Positions 41,123 through 50,256 of a stretch of DNA of 64,000 nt are shown one piece after another. The translations under genes were made by a program, and so were the position numbers. Origin of the DNA: Natrinema sp. CBA1119 (lineage in GTDB: Archaea; Halobacteriota; Halobacteria; Halobacteriales; Natrialbaceae). How positions within the stretch are numbered: the stretch's first letter is position 1; each line of letters begins with the position of its first letter. Location: assembly GCF_002572525.1 (NCBI RefSeq), contig NZ_PDBS01000001.1, forward strand, positions 1,860,001 to 1,924,000. The letters run 5' to 3'. The notes under the pieces are model-generated. The model searched no databases. It had not been told where the DNA came from and was given only the letters and a program-made list of their open reading frames with translations.

Positions 41123-41869
41123 ATGGTCGATACGTCACTTGCCGAGAAGGCGGCGATCGTCACGGGCGCGAGTTCGGGAATCGGCGCGGCGACCTGTCGC
41201 GAACTCGCCGCCGCGGGAGCGAACGTCGTCCTCGCGGCCCGCAGCGAGGGCCGATTGACCGATCTCGCGGACGACCTCGAAGCGACCCACGACGTCGAAA
41301 CGCTGGTCGTTCCCACGAACGTTCGCGAGGAGGACGACGTCGACGTGCTTCTCGAGGCGGGCGTCGACCGCTTCGGCGGGATCGACGTACTGGTGAACAA
41401 CGCCGGACTGGGCCGCGGGAGCGACGTCGAATCGCTGTCGACCGACGACTACGAGACGATGCAAGAGACCAACGTCGACGGCGTCTTCTACGCGACGCGG
41501 GCGGCGATTCCCCACGTCCGCGAGCGCGAGGGACACCTGATCTTCGTCGCCAGTTTCGCCGGCAAGCACCCGCGGCCGTCCAATCCCGTGTACGCTGCGA
41601 CGAAGTGGTGGGTCCGGGGCTTCGCTAAGAGCCTCGCGGCCCAGATCGGTGACGACGACGTTGGGATCACGATCGTCAACCCCGCGGAGGTCCGCTCTGC
41701 GTTCGGAGCGGCTGACGGCGAGAGTTTCGCCGAGCGGTTCGACGAAGGCGAGGTCACCGAACCAGAGGAGGTCGCCGAAGCGATTCGCTTCGCCGCGACT
41801 CGCGGGGGCTCGAGCGTGAGCGAACTCGATATCAATCGGCGAGACAAGTTCGCGGATACCTTCCACTGA
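41123..41869 (+). CDS. Short-chain dehydrogenase/reductase
   Basis: A 248-residue classical SDR: cofactor motif VTGASSGIGAAT (residues 12-23), NNAG (about 91), catalytic Ser in FVASFAGKH, and YAATK (Tyr and Lys, about 157-161). The positively charged AARSEGR after strand 2 suggests NADP(H) preference. Substrate unknown; similar proteins reduce ketones or act in fatty-acid or polyol metabolism. A TTTTAG box about 26 nt upstream predicts a leaderless transcript. It is divergent from the unknown gene at 40321-40980, with which it shares a 142-bp promoter region. Confidence 0.92.
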   Translation: MVDTSLAEKAAIVTGASSGIGAATCRELAAAGANVVLAARSEGRLTDLADDLEATHDVETLVVPTNVREEDDVDVLLEAGVDRFGGIDVLVNNAGLGRGSDVESLSTDDYETMQETNVDGVFYATRAAIPHVREREGHLIFVASFAGKHPRPSNPVYAATKWWVRGFAKSLAAQIGDDDVGITIVNPAEVRSAFGAADGESFAERFDEGEVTEPEEVAEAIRFAATRGGSSVSELDINRRDKFADTFH

Positions 41870-41969
41870 CGGGAGCGAAACGGGCGGCCCGAATCCGCCG
41901 CGCCCCCTATAAAACGAGGCTGGGAGTGCCGGGTCGGGACTCACCCGTTCCCGGCCCCCTACCACGAGT

Positions 41970-42491
41970 ATGCGACTCTCAATTCCGCGCGTTCCGGGCG
42001 TCTACTTCGACACCGACGGCGAATCGACGGCGAAGACCATCGCGCTGAGCGCCGCGGGCCGACGGGCACCGAAACCGCAGGGCTACGCGCTTCAGGCCCT
42101 TCCCTACATCTGGTCGTTCGACGTCGACCTCCGCGAGGTACCGACCGATCATCCGATCCAGTACCTCCATCCGGAGGGGGCACGGAGTCTGGGCGATCTC
42201 TCCCGGCAGCGCGGCGTCCGCGAGGTCGGGACCGAACTCGAGTCCGTCCTGCGGTTCGTCTGGTCGGTCAATCAGGAAGTGGAGTCGGCGACGGGACAGT
42301 TACTGGGGCTGTCCTCGGACGACGACGGCGTCACCATCGAGGTCCAGGACGGGGCCATCAGCGCCGACGGCTCGGCGCTCGAGACCGATGCCTTCGACCT
42401 CGAGGATTCGGATATCGGCGAGTCCGGCACCGATGAATTCGACGTTCACGAGCCCGATCACGACCGGTTCGATCCCGACGACGAGCTGTGA
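41970..42491 (+). CDS. Conserved-looking haloarchaeal protein of unknown function
   Basis: A 173-residue soluble protein without a recognised domain. Residues 1-95 have a mixed fold (MRLSIPRVPGVYFDTDGEST, then KTIALSAAGRRAPK and YIWSFDVDLREVPTD) and the rest is increasingly acidic (DIGESGTDEFDVHEPDH). The start MRLSIP at 41970 is the only one with a TATA-like CTATAAA about 57 nt upstream, leaving a 31-nt leader. The gene follows the SDR gene in the same direction and is followed by a 308-bp gap. Confidence 0.72.
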   Translation: MRLSIPRVPGVYFDTDGESTAKTIALSAAGRRAPKPQGYALQALPYIWSFDVDLREVPTDHPIQYLHPEGARSLGDLSRQRGVREVGTELESVLRFVWSVNQEVESATGQLLGLSSDDDGVTIEVQDGAISADGSALETDAFDLEDSDIGESGTDEFDVHEPDHDRFDPDDEL

Positions 42492-42799
42492 GTCGTTGGC
42501 AGGACCGTCATCGAATCGGTTTTCTGATTCGGGTTATTTTCAATACGCTCCGGTAGGCGTGGTATCCGCTCAGTGGATCTGTCTACGTACCTTTTTGCGC
42601 CTCGGGATTCCTCATGGTTCGAGAGACCTTCGGTTTCGCTTGATGCCGAGAGAGCGATGCTCTCTCGTAGCAAACCGCTCGCTTCGCTCGCGGATGCTAG
42701 CAGCGGTAAGTCCTCCGCCTGTACCGTGCGGTCAGTAGCGTCTCCGAATATGAACGAACCGTATAACCCGCTGGCCGCGCTGGATCAACTCGAGACCGA
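42492..42799 (+). other. Intergenic region with short hairpin repeats
   Basis: The 308-bp gap holds no gene. Around 42640-42720 it has hairpin-like sequences, among them GAGAGAGCGATGCTCTCTC and the symmetrical CCGCTCGCTTCGCTCGCGG. The composition is the same low-complexity CGCTCG type seen in the spacer of the 233-bp repeat. The hairpins could act as a terminator for the upstream gene. The rest is unremarkable. Confidence 0.5.
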
Positions 42800-43645
42800 A
42801 TGCCACTCCGCGCGTTCAGAATCGCCTACGACGGTACGGGCTATCACGGCTTCCAGCGCCAGCCCGACGTCCCGACCGTCGAGGATACGATCTTCGACGC
42901 GCTCCGCGCACTCGAGACCCTCGCCCCCGAGGCCGACAAACCCGCGGGCTACGCCGCTGCCGGCCGGACCGACGCGGGCGTCTCCGCGCTCGCCCAGACG
43001 ATCGCGCTCGAGGCCCCGGACTGGCTCGCGCCGCGGGCGCTAAACGCCGAACTTCCCGCGGACGTTCGCGCGTGGGCGGCCGCCGACGCGCCGGCGGCGT
43101 TCCACGCGACACACCACGCGAGCCGTCGAGAATACACCTATCACCTGTATGCACCGCGAGCTCCGCCGTCGAACGCCGAGACGCCCGACCGCTCTCTCGA
43201 CGACGACCGGTTCCGCGCGGCCTGCGAGGCGCTCTCGGGTGCCCACGATTTCCACAATCTGACGCCGGACGACCACAACACCGAACGCTCGCCGTCGCTC
43301 GAGGCGGTCCGAGACGGCGACTATCTACTCGTCACCGTCAGCGCGGACGGCTTCGCCCGCGAACTCGTCCGCCGACTCGTGTCGCTGGCTCGCGACGTCG
43401 GTGCCGGCGACGCCCCGCTCGCGAAAATCGACCGCGTCCTCGACCCCGAGCCGTTGCCCGGCCACGAGGGAATCGCACCCGCGCCGCCGGAACCGCTCGT
43501 GCTGACCGACGTGGACTACCCCAGTCTCGAGTTCGAGACCGACGACGCGGCAGCAGAGAGCGCTCGAGCGGTGTTCGAACGTCGCCGAATCGACCGGCAG
43601 ACCGGGGCTCGAGTCGCTGGACAGGTGGCCGACGGGATCCGCTGA
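42800..43645 (+). CDS. truA: tRNA pseudouridine synthase A
   Basis: A 281-residue TruA: active-site Asp in AAGRTDAGVSAL (about residue 58), the AYDGTGYHGFQRQ N-terminus, and the HHASRREYTYHLY segment (about residue 115). TruA isomerises uridines 38-40 in the tRNA anticodon arm. The C-terminal part (about residues 200-281) has the LTDVDYPSLEF strand typical for archaeal TruA. The start MPLRAFRIAY is used; the gene is downstream of a 308-bp gap and has no operon partner in the same direction except a small membrane protein 92 bp later. Confidence 0.94.
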   Translation: MPLRAFRIAYDGTGYHGFQRQPDVPTVEDTIFDALRALETLAPEADKPAGYAAAGRTDAGVSALAQTIALEAPDWLAPRALNAELPADVRAWAAADAPAAFHATHHASRREYTYHLYAPRAPPSNAETPDRSLDDDRFRAACEALSGAHDFHNLTPDDHNTERSPSLEAVRDGDYLLVTVSADGFARELVRRLVSLARDVGAGDAPLAKIDRVLDPEPLPGHEGIAPAPPEPLVLTDVDYPSLEFETDDAAAESARAVFERRRIDRQTGARVAGQVADGIR

Positions 43646-43737
43646 CGGGAAAGTAGTCGAGCGGAGAGCGTTCGGATCACCGGCCCTTGGTTGGCTGTGT
43701 ACGAGTGTTTTTCACGGGCGAGGACACACGTCGGCGC

Positions 43738-43974
43738 ATGGACCTCTCGCCCGACGAGTACGGTGCCTACTGGCGCGCGTCGATCCGCGTCGCCGCGGGC
43801 GTGCTCGTCCTCTTCTTCGGCCTCCGTCTCACGTCACCGCTACGGACCCATCCCGAGGCGGGTGCGTCCATTTTGGGCGTCATCTTGCTCGTCTTACTCG
43901 TTCTCGTCGGAACGTACGTCGCGATGCTCGGCGTCGCTCGAGTCGTCCGGACTGCGGTCGACGCGGAAACGTAG
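43738..43974 (+). CDS. Small two-helix membrane protein
   Basis: A 78-residue protein: MDLSPDEYGAYWRASIR, then a hydrophobic helix (VAAGVLVLFFGLRL, about residues 18-32) and a second (GVILLVLLVLVGTYVAML, about 45-65), and an Arg/Thr-rich end. No family is recognised. The ATG at 43738 is preferred over an upstream frame that adds a Cys-rich stretch. A TTTTTC box lies about 27 nt before it. Confidence 0.68.
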   Translation: MDLSPDEYGAYWRASIRVAAGVLVLFFGLRLTSPLRTHPEAGASILGVILLVLLVLVGTYVAMLGVARVVRTAVDAET

Positions 43975-44028
43975 GCGTCCGCGAGAGCGTCCGATACCCT
44001 TTACCTCCTCCGTTTCAAAATTCGGGGT

Positions 44029-45822
44029 ATGAGTTCCGTCCCCGAGCGCTCCGAGGTCGACGAGGCGTACACCTGGGACCTCGAGAGCATCTACGCGATG
44101 GACGACGACTGGGAGTCCGCCTACGAAGCGGTCGCCGAACGCGTCGACGACCTCGAGTCCTACGAGGGGCGGGTCACCGACGACGCCGAAACCCTCCTGG
44201 AGGTGCTCGAATTGCGCGACGAGATCATGCGCGAGGTATCGACGGTCGCGGCCTACGCCCGCATGCGCCGCGACGAAGATACGACGAACCAGCAGTACCA
44301 GGCGCTGACGGCCCGCTCGCAGTCACTGGCGGCCGACGCCCAGTCTGCCGCCTCCTTTATCGACCCCGAAATCCAGGAGCTGACCCGCGAGGAGTTCGAG
44401 TCGATGGTCGACGAGGAGTCCGACCTCGAGACCTACGACCACTACGTCGACGACGTCCTCCGGATGAAGCCCCACACCCGCTCGGCCGAGGTCGAGGCGC
44501 TGTTAGCCGACCTCGGCGAAGTGATGGGCGCGACGGGTGAGGTCTACAACATGCTCTCGAACGCGGACATGGAGTTCCCGACGGTCGAGGATCCGACGGG
44601 AGAGGCGGTCGAAATCACCCAGAGCAACGTCACGAACCTGCTCAAGCGACCCGATCGCGAGTTCCGACAGCGCGTCTACGAGGGCTACTTCGACGAGTGG
44701 TCGTCGGTCCGGAACGCGGTCGCCGCGTCCTACAAGAACAGCGTCAAAGCCGACGTCAAGACCGCTCGAGCGCGCAACTACGACACGGCGCGCGAAGCCG
44801 CCCTCGACGGCCCGAACGTCCCCGTCGAGGTCTACGATACGCTCGTCGACACCGTCCACGACAACCTCGACAAGCTCCACCACCACGCCGAACTCAAGGA
44901 GCAAGCGCTGGGGGTCGACGACCTGCAGATGTGGGACCTCTACATGCCCCTGACGGGCGACGAGGGCCCGGACCTCGAGTACGACCAGGCGACCGAGTAC
45001 GTCGTTGACGCGCTCGCGCCGCTGGGCGAGGCGTACCAGTCCCGCGTCGCCGAGGGGCTCGACTCTCAGTGGGTCGACGTCTACGAGAACGAGGGGAAGC
45101 AATCCGGCGCGTATTCGGGAGGTACCTACGACACCCAGCCGTTCATCCTGCTGAACTACCAGCGGGACATCTCCTCGATGTACACGCTGGCCCACGAACT
45201 CGGCCACTCGATGCACTCCGAATTGACGAAGGAGGAACAGCCCTTCATTTACTCGAACTACGAGATCTTCGTCGCCGAGGTCGCCAGCACGGTCAACGAG
45301 GCCCTGCTGACCAATCACCTCCTCGAGACCGTCGACGACCCCGAGTTCCGGAAACACGTCCTCAACGAGTTCCTCGAGCGCGTGCGCTCGACGCTCTACC
45401 GCCAGACGCTGTTCGCGGAGTTCGAACACGAGACCCACCGCCTCGAGGAAGCGGGCGAGCCGCTGACCGCCGATCGACTGGACGAGGTCTATCGCGGACT
45501 CAAGGAAGAGTACTACGAGCCCGCCGTGATCGACGACCGCATCGCCACCGAGTGGATGCGTATCCCGCACTTTTACCGCGCGTTCTACGTCTATCAGTAC
45601 TCGACGGGTATCTCCGCCGCGCTCGCGATCGTCGATGACGTCCTCGAGAACGGTCAGTCCGCCGCCGACGACTACCTCGAGTTCCTCCGCCGCGGTTCCC
45701 GGGAGTACCCGCTCGAGCTCCTGCGGATCGCCGGCGTCGACATGAGCACCTCGGAGCCGATCGATCGCGCGCTCGAGACCTACGGCCAGCGCCTCGAGGA
45801 GTTCGAGTCGCTGCTCGAGTGA
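44029..45822 (+). CDS. pepF: Oligoendopeptidase F (M3 family)
   Basis: A 597-residue M3B metallopeptidase with the zinc motif HELGHSMH at about residue 388 and the distal Glu in YSNYEIFVAEVAST. The EVYNMLSNADMEFPTVED and NLLKRPDREFRQRVYEGYF segments match the PepF family. It cleaves peptides of about 7-17 residues in the cytosol and probably works downstream of the proteasome. It precedes the PAN gene (122 bp apart, both on the plus strand), so the two may be functionally linked in protein turnover. Confidence 0.95.
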   Translation: MSSVPERSEVDEAYTWDLESIYAMDDDWESAYEAVAERVDDLESYEGRVTDDAETLLEVLELRDEIMREVSTVAAYARMRRDEDTTNQQYQALTARSQSLAADAQSAASFIDPEIQELTREEFESMVDEESDLETYDHYVDDVLRMKPHTRSAEVEALLADLGEVMGATGEVYNMLSNADMEFPTVEDPTGEAVEITQSNVTNLLKRPDREFRQRVYEGYFDEWSSVRNAVAASYKNSVKADVKTARARNYDTAREAALDGPNVPVEVYDTLVDTVHDNLDKLHHHAELKEQALGVDDLQMWDLYMPLTGDEGPDLEYDQATEYVVDALAPLGEAYQSRVAEGLDSQWVDVYENEGKQSGAYSGGTYDTQPFILLNYQRDISSMYTLAHELGHSMHSELTKEEQPFIYSNYEIFVAEVASTVNEALLTNHLLETVDDPEFRKHVLNEFLERVRSTLYRQTLFAEFEHETHRLEEAGEPLTADRLDEVYRGLKEEYYEPAVIDDRIATEWMRIPHFYRAFYVYQYSTGISAALAIVDDVLENGQSAADDYLEFLRRGSREYPLELLRIAGVDMSTSEPIDRALETYGQRLEEFESLLE

Positions 45823-45944
45823 TCGAGGCTCCGCTCTTCCCCGGTGGCCTGCCATAGCCGGGTCAACTGTACTGCCAACCGACAGAAATTCCTCCGCGAC
45901 CCAAAGGCACATTTACTGTCGCTATCTTAACGGCGTATATCAGG

Positions 45945-47177
45945 ATGTCTCGAAGCCCGTCTATTCCCGACCGACCTCACCGCGATATCGACGCCGATCT
46001 CCCCGACGACGAGCGGCTCGAGGCGCTTCGCGGGCACTACGAAGAGCTCGTGGACGTCAACGACAAGCTGTCGGCCCAGCTCGATGACGCCGAGGATCGC
46101 CGCGAACGCCTCCGGGAGAAAGTCGACCGCGTCGAACGCGAAAACGAGACGCTGAAGAGCTCATCGCTGTACATCGCCACCGTCGAGGACGTCCTCGACG
46201 ACGAGCAAGTCATCGTCAAACAGCACGGCAACAACCAGGAGGTGCTCACGGACGTCTCCGCTCGGATCGTCGATAGCGTCGCGCCGGGCGACCGCGTCGC
46301 GGTCAACGACTCCTTTGCGATCCAGACGGTGTTGAACACCGAGACCGACGCGCGCGCCCAGTCGATGGAGATCACGGAGAAGCCGGAAGTCACCTACGCC
46401 GACATCGGCGGCATCGACGAGCAGGTCCGCGAGGTCCGCGAAGCCGTCGAACAGCCCCTCGCCGAGCCCGAACTGTTCGACGAGGTCGGGATCGATCCGC
46501 CCAGCGGCGTGCTCCTCTACGGGCCACCGGGAACGGGCAAGACAATGCTCGCCAAGGCCGTCGCCAACGAGACCGACGCCACCTTCATCAAGATGGCCGG
46601 CTCGGAGCTCGTCCGCAAGTTCATCGGCGAGGGCTCCCGGCTCGTTCGAGACCTCTTCGAGATGGCCCGCGAGCGCGAACCGGCCATCATCTTCATCGAC
46701 GAGATCGACGCCATCGCGACTCGTCGCACGGAGTCCAAGACCTCCGGCGACGCCGAGGTCCAGCGGACGATGATGCAGCTCCTCTCGGAGATGGACGGCT
46801 TCGAGGCCCGCGGCGAGATCCGCATCATCGCCGCCACCAACCGATTCGATATGCTCGACCGCGCCATCCTGCGTCCCGGCCGGTTCGACCGCCTCATCGA
46901 AGTCCCCGAACCCAGCGAGGAGGGCCGCGAGCAGATCCTCGCGATCCACACTCGCGGAATGAACGTCGCCGACGACATCGACTTCGCCGACCTGGCGGCC
47001 GACACCGACGGCTACTCCGGTGCAGATATCGAGAGCCTCGCCACCGAGGCCGGCATGTTCGCCATCCGCAACGACCGCGATCAGGTCACCCACCAGGACT
47101 TCGCGGACGCCCTCAAGAAGATCGAGGAAGATGACTCGAGCGACGTGATTTCGTCGGCGGGTTACTTCTATCAATAG
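45945..47177 (+). CDS. pan: Proteasome-activating nucleotidase
   Basis: A 410-residue AAA+ ATPase. N-terminal coiled coil (residues 25-75) and OB fold (VIVKQHGNNQEVLTDVS), then the AAA domain with Walker A GPPGTGKTML (about 190), Walker B IIFIDEIDAI, and the arginine finger region (AILRPGRFDR). The C-terminus ends in the HbYX motif (Phe-Tyr-Gln), which docks in the alpha-ring of the 20S proteasome. Residues 145-410 match PAN/Rpt closely. It unfolds proteins and feeds them to the 20S core. Haloarchaea usually have two PANs; I cannot tell which of the two this is. Confidence 0.96.
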   Translation: MSRSPSIPDRPHRDIDADLPDDERLEALRGHYEELVDVNDKLSAQLDDAEDRRERLREKVDRVERENETLKSSSLYIATVEDVLDDEQVIVKQHGNNQEVLTDVSARIVDSVAPGDRVAVNDSFAIQTVLNTETDARAQSMEITEKPEVTYADIGGIDEQVREVREAVEQPLAEPELFDEVGIDPPSGVLLYGPPGTGKTMLAKAVANETDATFIKMAGSELVRKFIGEGSRLVRDLFEMAREREPAIIFIDEIDAIATRRTESKTSGDAEVQRTMMQLLSEMDGFEARGEIRIIAATNRFDMLDRAILRPGRFDRLIEVPEPSEEGREQILAIHTRGMNVADDIDFADLAADTDGYSGADIESLATEAGMFAIRNDRDQVTHQDFADALKKIEEDDSSDVISSAGYFYQ

Positions 47178-47458
47178 AACCGGAATTTTACGCTGCGGTC
47201 GCGGCTTCGCCGCTCCCTCGGTAAAATTTCGATTAAAAGCACTCCTCTTTCCCCGCCGCTCACTTCATTCGCTCCGGGTCAGTCGTCGGCCCGCTCGTTC
47301 GCTTCGCTCACTCGCGGTGAGTGTCGGTGAGTTGCCTGCCCTCCCCCGACTCGCAGAGCCCTCGGTTCTTCGGGCTCCGCTCGCGGCCACTGAACCGATC
47401 CGTTTCCGCATCGGGACTGGATCGCAACGCCTTACGCCGCTCGTCCCCGAAAGCGAAT
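47178..47458 (+). repeat. Intergenic region with low-complexity hairpin sequences
   Basis: In this 281-bp gap, sequences such as CGCTCGTTCGCTTCGCTCAC (about 47292-47311) and AGCCCTCGGTTCTTCGGGCT (about 47357-47376) form short hairpins. They resemble those in the spacer of the 233-bp repeat and in the M32 insertion. They may act as a 3' terminator for PAN. No gene is seen here. Confidence 0.5.
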
Positions 47459-47944
47459 ATGAGCACGATTCGAGTCGTCTGGGGGTCCGCGTCGGCACCC
47501 ACGGCGATGGCCTCTTACGACGCGGCCCTCGCCGAGGCCGGCGTCGAGAACTACAATCTCGTCTCGGTCTCGTCCGTCATTCCCGCCGAGACCCATGTCG
47601 AGGCCGTCGGCACCGCCCCCGACCTCGGGCCCGCCGGCGAGCGCCTGACCGTCGTCGAGGCTCGAGCCACCATTGCTGGCCCCGGTCGCGTGAGCGCGGC
47701 GCTGGCCTGGGTGCAATCGGTCAACGACGGCCCGGGCCTGTTCTACGAGACCGCGGGCGAGATGGATCGCGAGGACGTCGAACGCCGGGTTCGCGAGGGA
47801 CTGGCCGCGGGACAGGAACTTCGTGACTGGCAGTTCGCAGACCCGCGGGCGGCCGTCGAGAGTCGGCAGGCCGATTCGGGTCGGTACACGACGGCGGTCG
47901 TCCTCGCAGTATACGGCGATAGCGAGCCGATCCTCCCGAATTGA
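47459..47944 (+). CDS. pdaD: Pyruvoyl-dependent arginine decarboxylase
   Basis: A 161-residue PdaD: the self-processing serine motif NLVSVSSVIPAETHVE (about residues 35-50), after which the chain splits and the serine becomes the pyruvoyl group, and the conserved ETAGEMDRED segment (about residues 100-109). The enzyme decarboxylates arginine to agmatine, the substrate for agmatidine modification of tRNA-Ile2 and for polyamine biosynthesis. Its size matches the archaeal PdaD. The ATG at 47459 is preferred because the longer frame is a low-complexity stretch. The DUF5811 gene follows 54 bp downstream. Confidence 0.92.
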   Translation: MSTIRVVWGSASAPTAMASYDAALAEAGVENYNLVSVSSVIPAETHVEAVGTAPDLGPAGERLTVVEARATIAGPGRVSAALAWVQSVNDGPGLFYETAGEMDREDVERRVREGLAAGQELRDWQFADPRAAVESRQADSGRYTTAVVLAVYGDSEPILPN

Positions 47945-47998
47945 CCGAAGGCGAACCCTTTTGACCCGGCGGCGCATTGCTACGGGCACACACTTCTC

Positions 47999-48394
47999 AT
48001 GAACGGAAATACGCCGTACGCAGGGCTACCGGGCGAGACTGGTGCTGGGCAGCGTGCAGCGGCGGACGTTCCGGACCTCTCGAGCGCACAGAAACGACTG
48101 CTCCACCGCGATGTCTCGCGGATCGCGGCCCGTACACGCGAGTTCCTTCCCAACGAATACGTCGTCGACGCCGACGTCTCGACCGGGATGACCGGCCCGC
48201 AGGTCACCGTCGCCGTCCGACCGCCGGTCGGTCACGCGGTCAGTGCCGGCTTCACGCCCGACCTCGAGGAGGCGGCCCCCGAGGAAGTCATCACCGCAGA
48301 CGAACGCGACGAAGTCGCCCGCGGGCTGGCCGCGAGCGCGGCACTGCAGGTGAAACAGGCGATCAGCAACAACGTGCGGCCGACCGGGAAATAG
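47999..48394 (+). CDS. DUF5811 family protein
   Basis: A 131-residue protein: MNGNTPYAGLPG, then LPNEYVVDADVSTGMTGP, QVTVAVRPPVGHAVSAGFTP and a C-terminal ERDEVARGLAASAALQVKQA helix. I recognise these as DUF5811 from haloarchaea. Its function is unknown. A CTTTTGACC box about 42 nt upstream of the start predicts a short leader. It lies directly downstream of the arginine decarboxylase gene. Confidence 0.85.
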   Translation: MNGNTPYAGLPGETGAGQRAAADVPDLSSAQKRLLHRDVSRIAARTREFLPNEYVVDADVSTGMTGPQVTVAVRPPVGHAVSAGFTPDLEEAAPEEVITADERDEVARGLAASAALQVKQAISNNVRPTGK

Positions 48395-48837
48395 CCGGTC
48401 CCGACATCGAGGGTCCGCGCTCGATCGGTCCGTCCCATCGGGACGGAACACATCGCTTTTCGACGCGTTAGCTCGATCAATAGTGCACTTGCTCGAACTC
48501 GAGCGGCGACGCGGTCCGTCGCGAGCGACGAACACAGGTCGAGCGTGAGCCGGATCTCACGCTCGGGTCCGTCGGGAACCGGTCGCTGATGCGTGAGACA
48601 TCCGGGACGCTAATCGGTTTGCGTCTCGGCTGTGATCGGCTCGAGGATCAGACGGTGCGGACGGACGGAACCGAACGCGGCGTCCGACGGTACATCTTTG
48701 CGGTGCTCGTCGGGGCCGGAAACTGAATCACGGACGGAAAACTGAATCGGGAACGAACCGCACTTTGAACGGGCTGTGGAGATCTAATCAGCGGGTGAAC
48801 GTTCGGTCGATCGACCGAGCGAGTCAGCTGGTACGCC
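48395..48837. other. Intergenic region with a perfect hairpin
   Basis: No gene is seen in these 443 bp. A perfect 9-bp hairpin with a 6-nt loop, GAGCGTGAG and CTCACGCTC, lies at 48541-48564. A 45-codon open frame (48589-48726) is short and unsupported. The stretch just before 48838 contains nothing else of note. It separates two convergent units: plus-strand DUF5811 and minus-strand atpD. Confidence 0.45.
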
Positions 48838-49584
48838 TCACTGGGTACTCGTCGGGGACTGTGCGGCGGTGTCCGGCTGAATCTCCTCGAGTTCGTCCTG
48901 TTTCTCCTCGGCTTCTTCGGCTTCGGCCTCCGCCTCGGCCTCTCGTTCTGCCTTCTCTTCGGCTTCCTTTTTCTCCTTGATCTTCTTCAGGCGGAACGTT
49001 TCCTCGCGTTCCTGTTCCTCGAGTTTCTGCTCGATGTACTCCTGATTGTCGTACAGTTCCGGCAGGAGCTTGAACTCGAGGGCGTTGACGCGGCGCTTGG
49101 TGGTCTCGATCTCTCGGAGCATCTTCTTCATCGCCGTCTCGACCTCGGCGGCGAGGATGATGCTCTCGAGGAGGTCCTCGTAGGCTTCGGCGGCCTCGTC
49201 GATGCGGGCGGAGGTGCCCATGATCCCGTAGCCTCGTTGGTCGAGACTCTTGGTGACTTTGGAGGATTCGATCTGGGGCACGACGACGCCCATGATGTTC
49301 TTCGATTCGGTGGTGATCTCGGGGTGTTCCTGTAGCGCCGCCGCGGCACCGCGGACTGCGACGTCACCTTCCATCGCCCGGGCCATGTTGATCTTCTTCT
49401 GGGCGGCCTCGTAGTCCTGCGCGAGCTCGCCGCGGACGTCCTGGGCCTTGTCCAGAATGTCCATGAACTCCATGATCAGCCCGTCGCGTTTCTTCTCGAG
49501 CGTGCCGTGGCCCCGCTCGGAGAGCTCGATGCGATCCTCGATCGCCATCAAGTTCTTGCGGGTGGGCTTGACGTCGTTGGCCAT
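48838..49584 (-). CDS. atpD: A-type ATP synthase subunit D
   Basis: A 248-residue coiled-coil protein: [20 protein letters not shown], a central rotor-shaft coil, [23 protein letters not shown] (D-subunit signature near residue 155) and a long Glu/Ala-rich tail (residues 200-235). It is the rotor subunit inside the A3B3 head. The tail is longer than in many family members. It is on the same strand as the ATP synthase operon but 7.1 kb after the end of atpB, with an ABC transporter, an acyl-CoA synthetase and small genes between, so its expression depends on its own promoter. Confidence 0.93.
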   Translation of the reverse strand: MANDVKPTRKNLMAIEDRIELSERGHGTLEKKRDGLIMEFMDILDKAQDVRGELAQDYEAAQKKINMARAMEGDVAVRGAAAALQEHPEITTESKNIMGVVVPQIESSKVTKSLDQRGYGIMGTSARIDEAAEAYEDLLESIILAAEVETAMKKMLREIETTKRRVNALEFKLLPELYDNQEYIEQKLEEQEREETFRLKKIKEKKEAEEKAEREAEAEAEAEEAEEKQDELEEIQPDTAAQSPTSTQ

Positions 49585-49680
49585 CTTGTGGGGGGCTAGC
49601 TCCCCCAGCCGGATAACTGTTTACAGTTTTCCGCGCACCGTTCGCCGCCGAACGGCGGGAACTCGACCTCGAGGGTCGGG

Positions 49681-49884
49681 CTACCCGAGAAACAGATCGA
49701 CCATGTCGCCCGATGACTGGCCCTTGTAGAGTTCCGAATAGCCGCAGTCCGTACAGCTTACGACGTGAAACCGACGGTTTTGGACGTCGAGGAGCTTCGA
49801 GAGGCCGCTCCCGGTCGTCGAAATTTTGTCGATCTCCGTCTCCGTGTGGCCACACTTCGGACAGCCGCGATCGTCGTCTCGCAT
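49681..49884 (-). CDS. Small zinc-ribbon protein
   Basis: A 67-residue protein with two CxxC zinc knuckles (CPKCGHTETE and CTDCGYSEL). Between them, residues 21-40 (STTGSGLSKLLDVQNRRFHV) form a beta ribbon. Proteins like this are nucleic acid or protein adaptors of unknown role. A palindromic promoter at 49907-49921 predicts a leaderless transcript starting near 49887. The gene is divergent from the small membrane protein gene at 49948. Confidence 0.82.
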   Translation of the reverse strand: MRDDDRGCPKCGHTETEIDKISTTGSGLSKLLDVQNRRFHVVSCTDCGYSELYKGQSSGDMVDLFLG

Positions 49885-49906
49885 ACGTGCTCCATTCGTA
49901 TCATCT

Positions 49907-49921
49907 CACAAATCTTTTGTG
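49907..49921. promoter_or_regulatory. Palindromic, probably bidirectional promoter
   Basis: CACAAATCTTTTGTG is a perfect 6-bp inverted repeat with a 3-nt centre. Its A/T blocks are about 26-30 nt before both the ATG of the zinc-ribbon gene (49884, minus) and the ATG at 49948 (plus). It can act as the TATA element in both directions or as an operator. Confidence 0.5.
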
Positions 49922-49947
49922 CTCGGGCTCTCGAGTATCGACGAGAA

Positions 49948-50220
49948 ATGGCTGTCTCCGTCGTGATCCTGCTCCTCGTCTCCCTCGCGATCTCGCTCGT
50001 CCTGTGGCTGGCGATCAGTCGGGAAACGTCGGACCCGACCGTCGTGGATCGGCGGGAAGCGGAACGGATCGCGAAAGATCGCGGTGGCCGAGAATCGTCG
50101 CGTTCGGCCCGCGACCGGAGTCGCTCGGTCGACAGCCGTCGCACGGCTGTCGACGGCCGTGTTCGCGACGACGAGCAGGATCGATCCGCTGGACTCGATC
50201 GGAGCGAGCGCGACGAATGA
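49948..50220 (+). CDS. Small one-helix membrane protein with charged tail
   Basis: A 90-residue protein: one hydrophobic helix (MAVSVVILLLVSLAISLVLW) and a strongly charged Arg/Asp/Ser tail. No family is known. It is supported by the shared promoter and an ATG right after the predicted transcription start. It is convergent with the ABC ATPase gene, 36 bp away. Confidence 0.62.
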   Translation: MAVSVVILLLVSLAISLVLWLAISRETSDPTVVDRREAERIAKDRGGRESSRSARDRSRSVDSRRTAVDGRVRDDEQDRSAGLDRSERDE

Positions 50221-50256
50221 CCATCGTTTCTTTTCGATGGGGTTTCGCAACACCGC

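Noticed and set aside
48589-48726. 45-codon ORF in the gap before atpD
   Set aside because: Short, no haloarchaeal composition, no promoter at the proper distance and no recognisable motif. Kept only as a remark in the intergenic entry.
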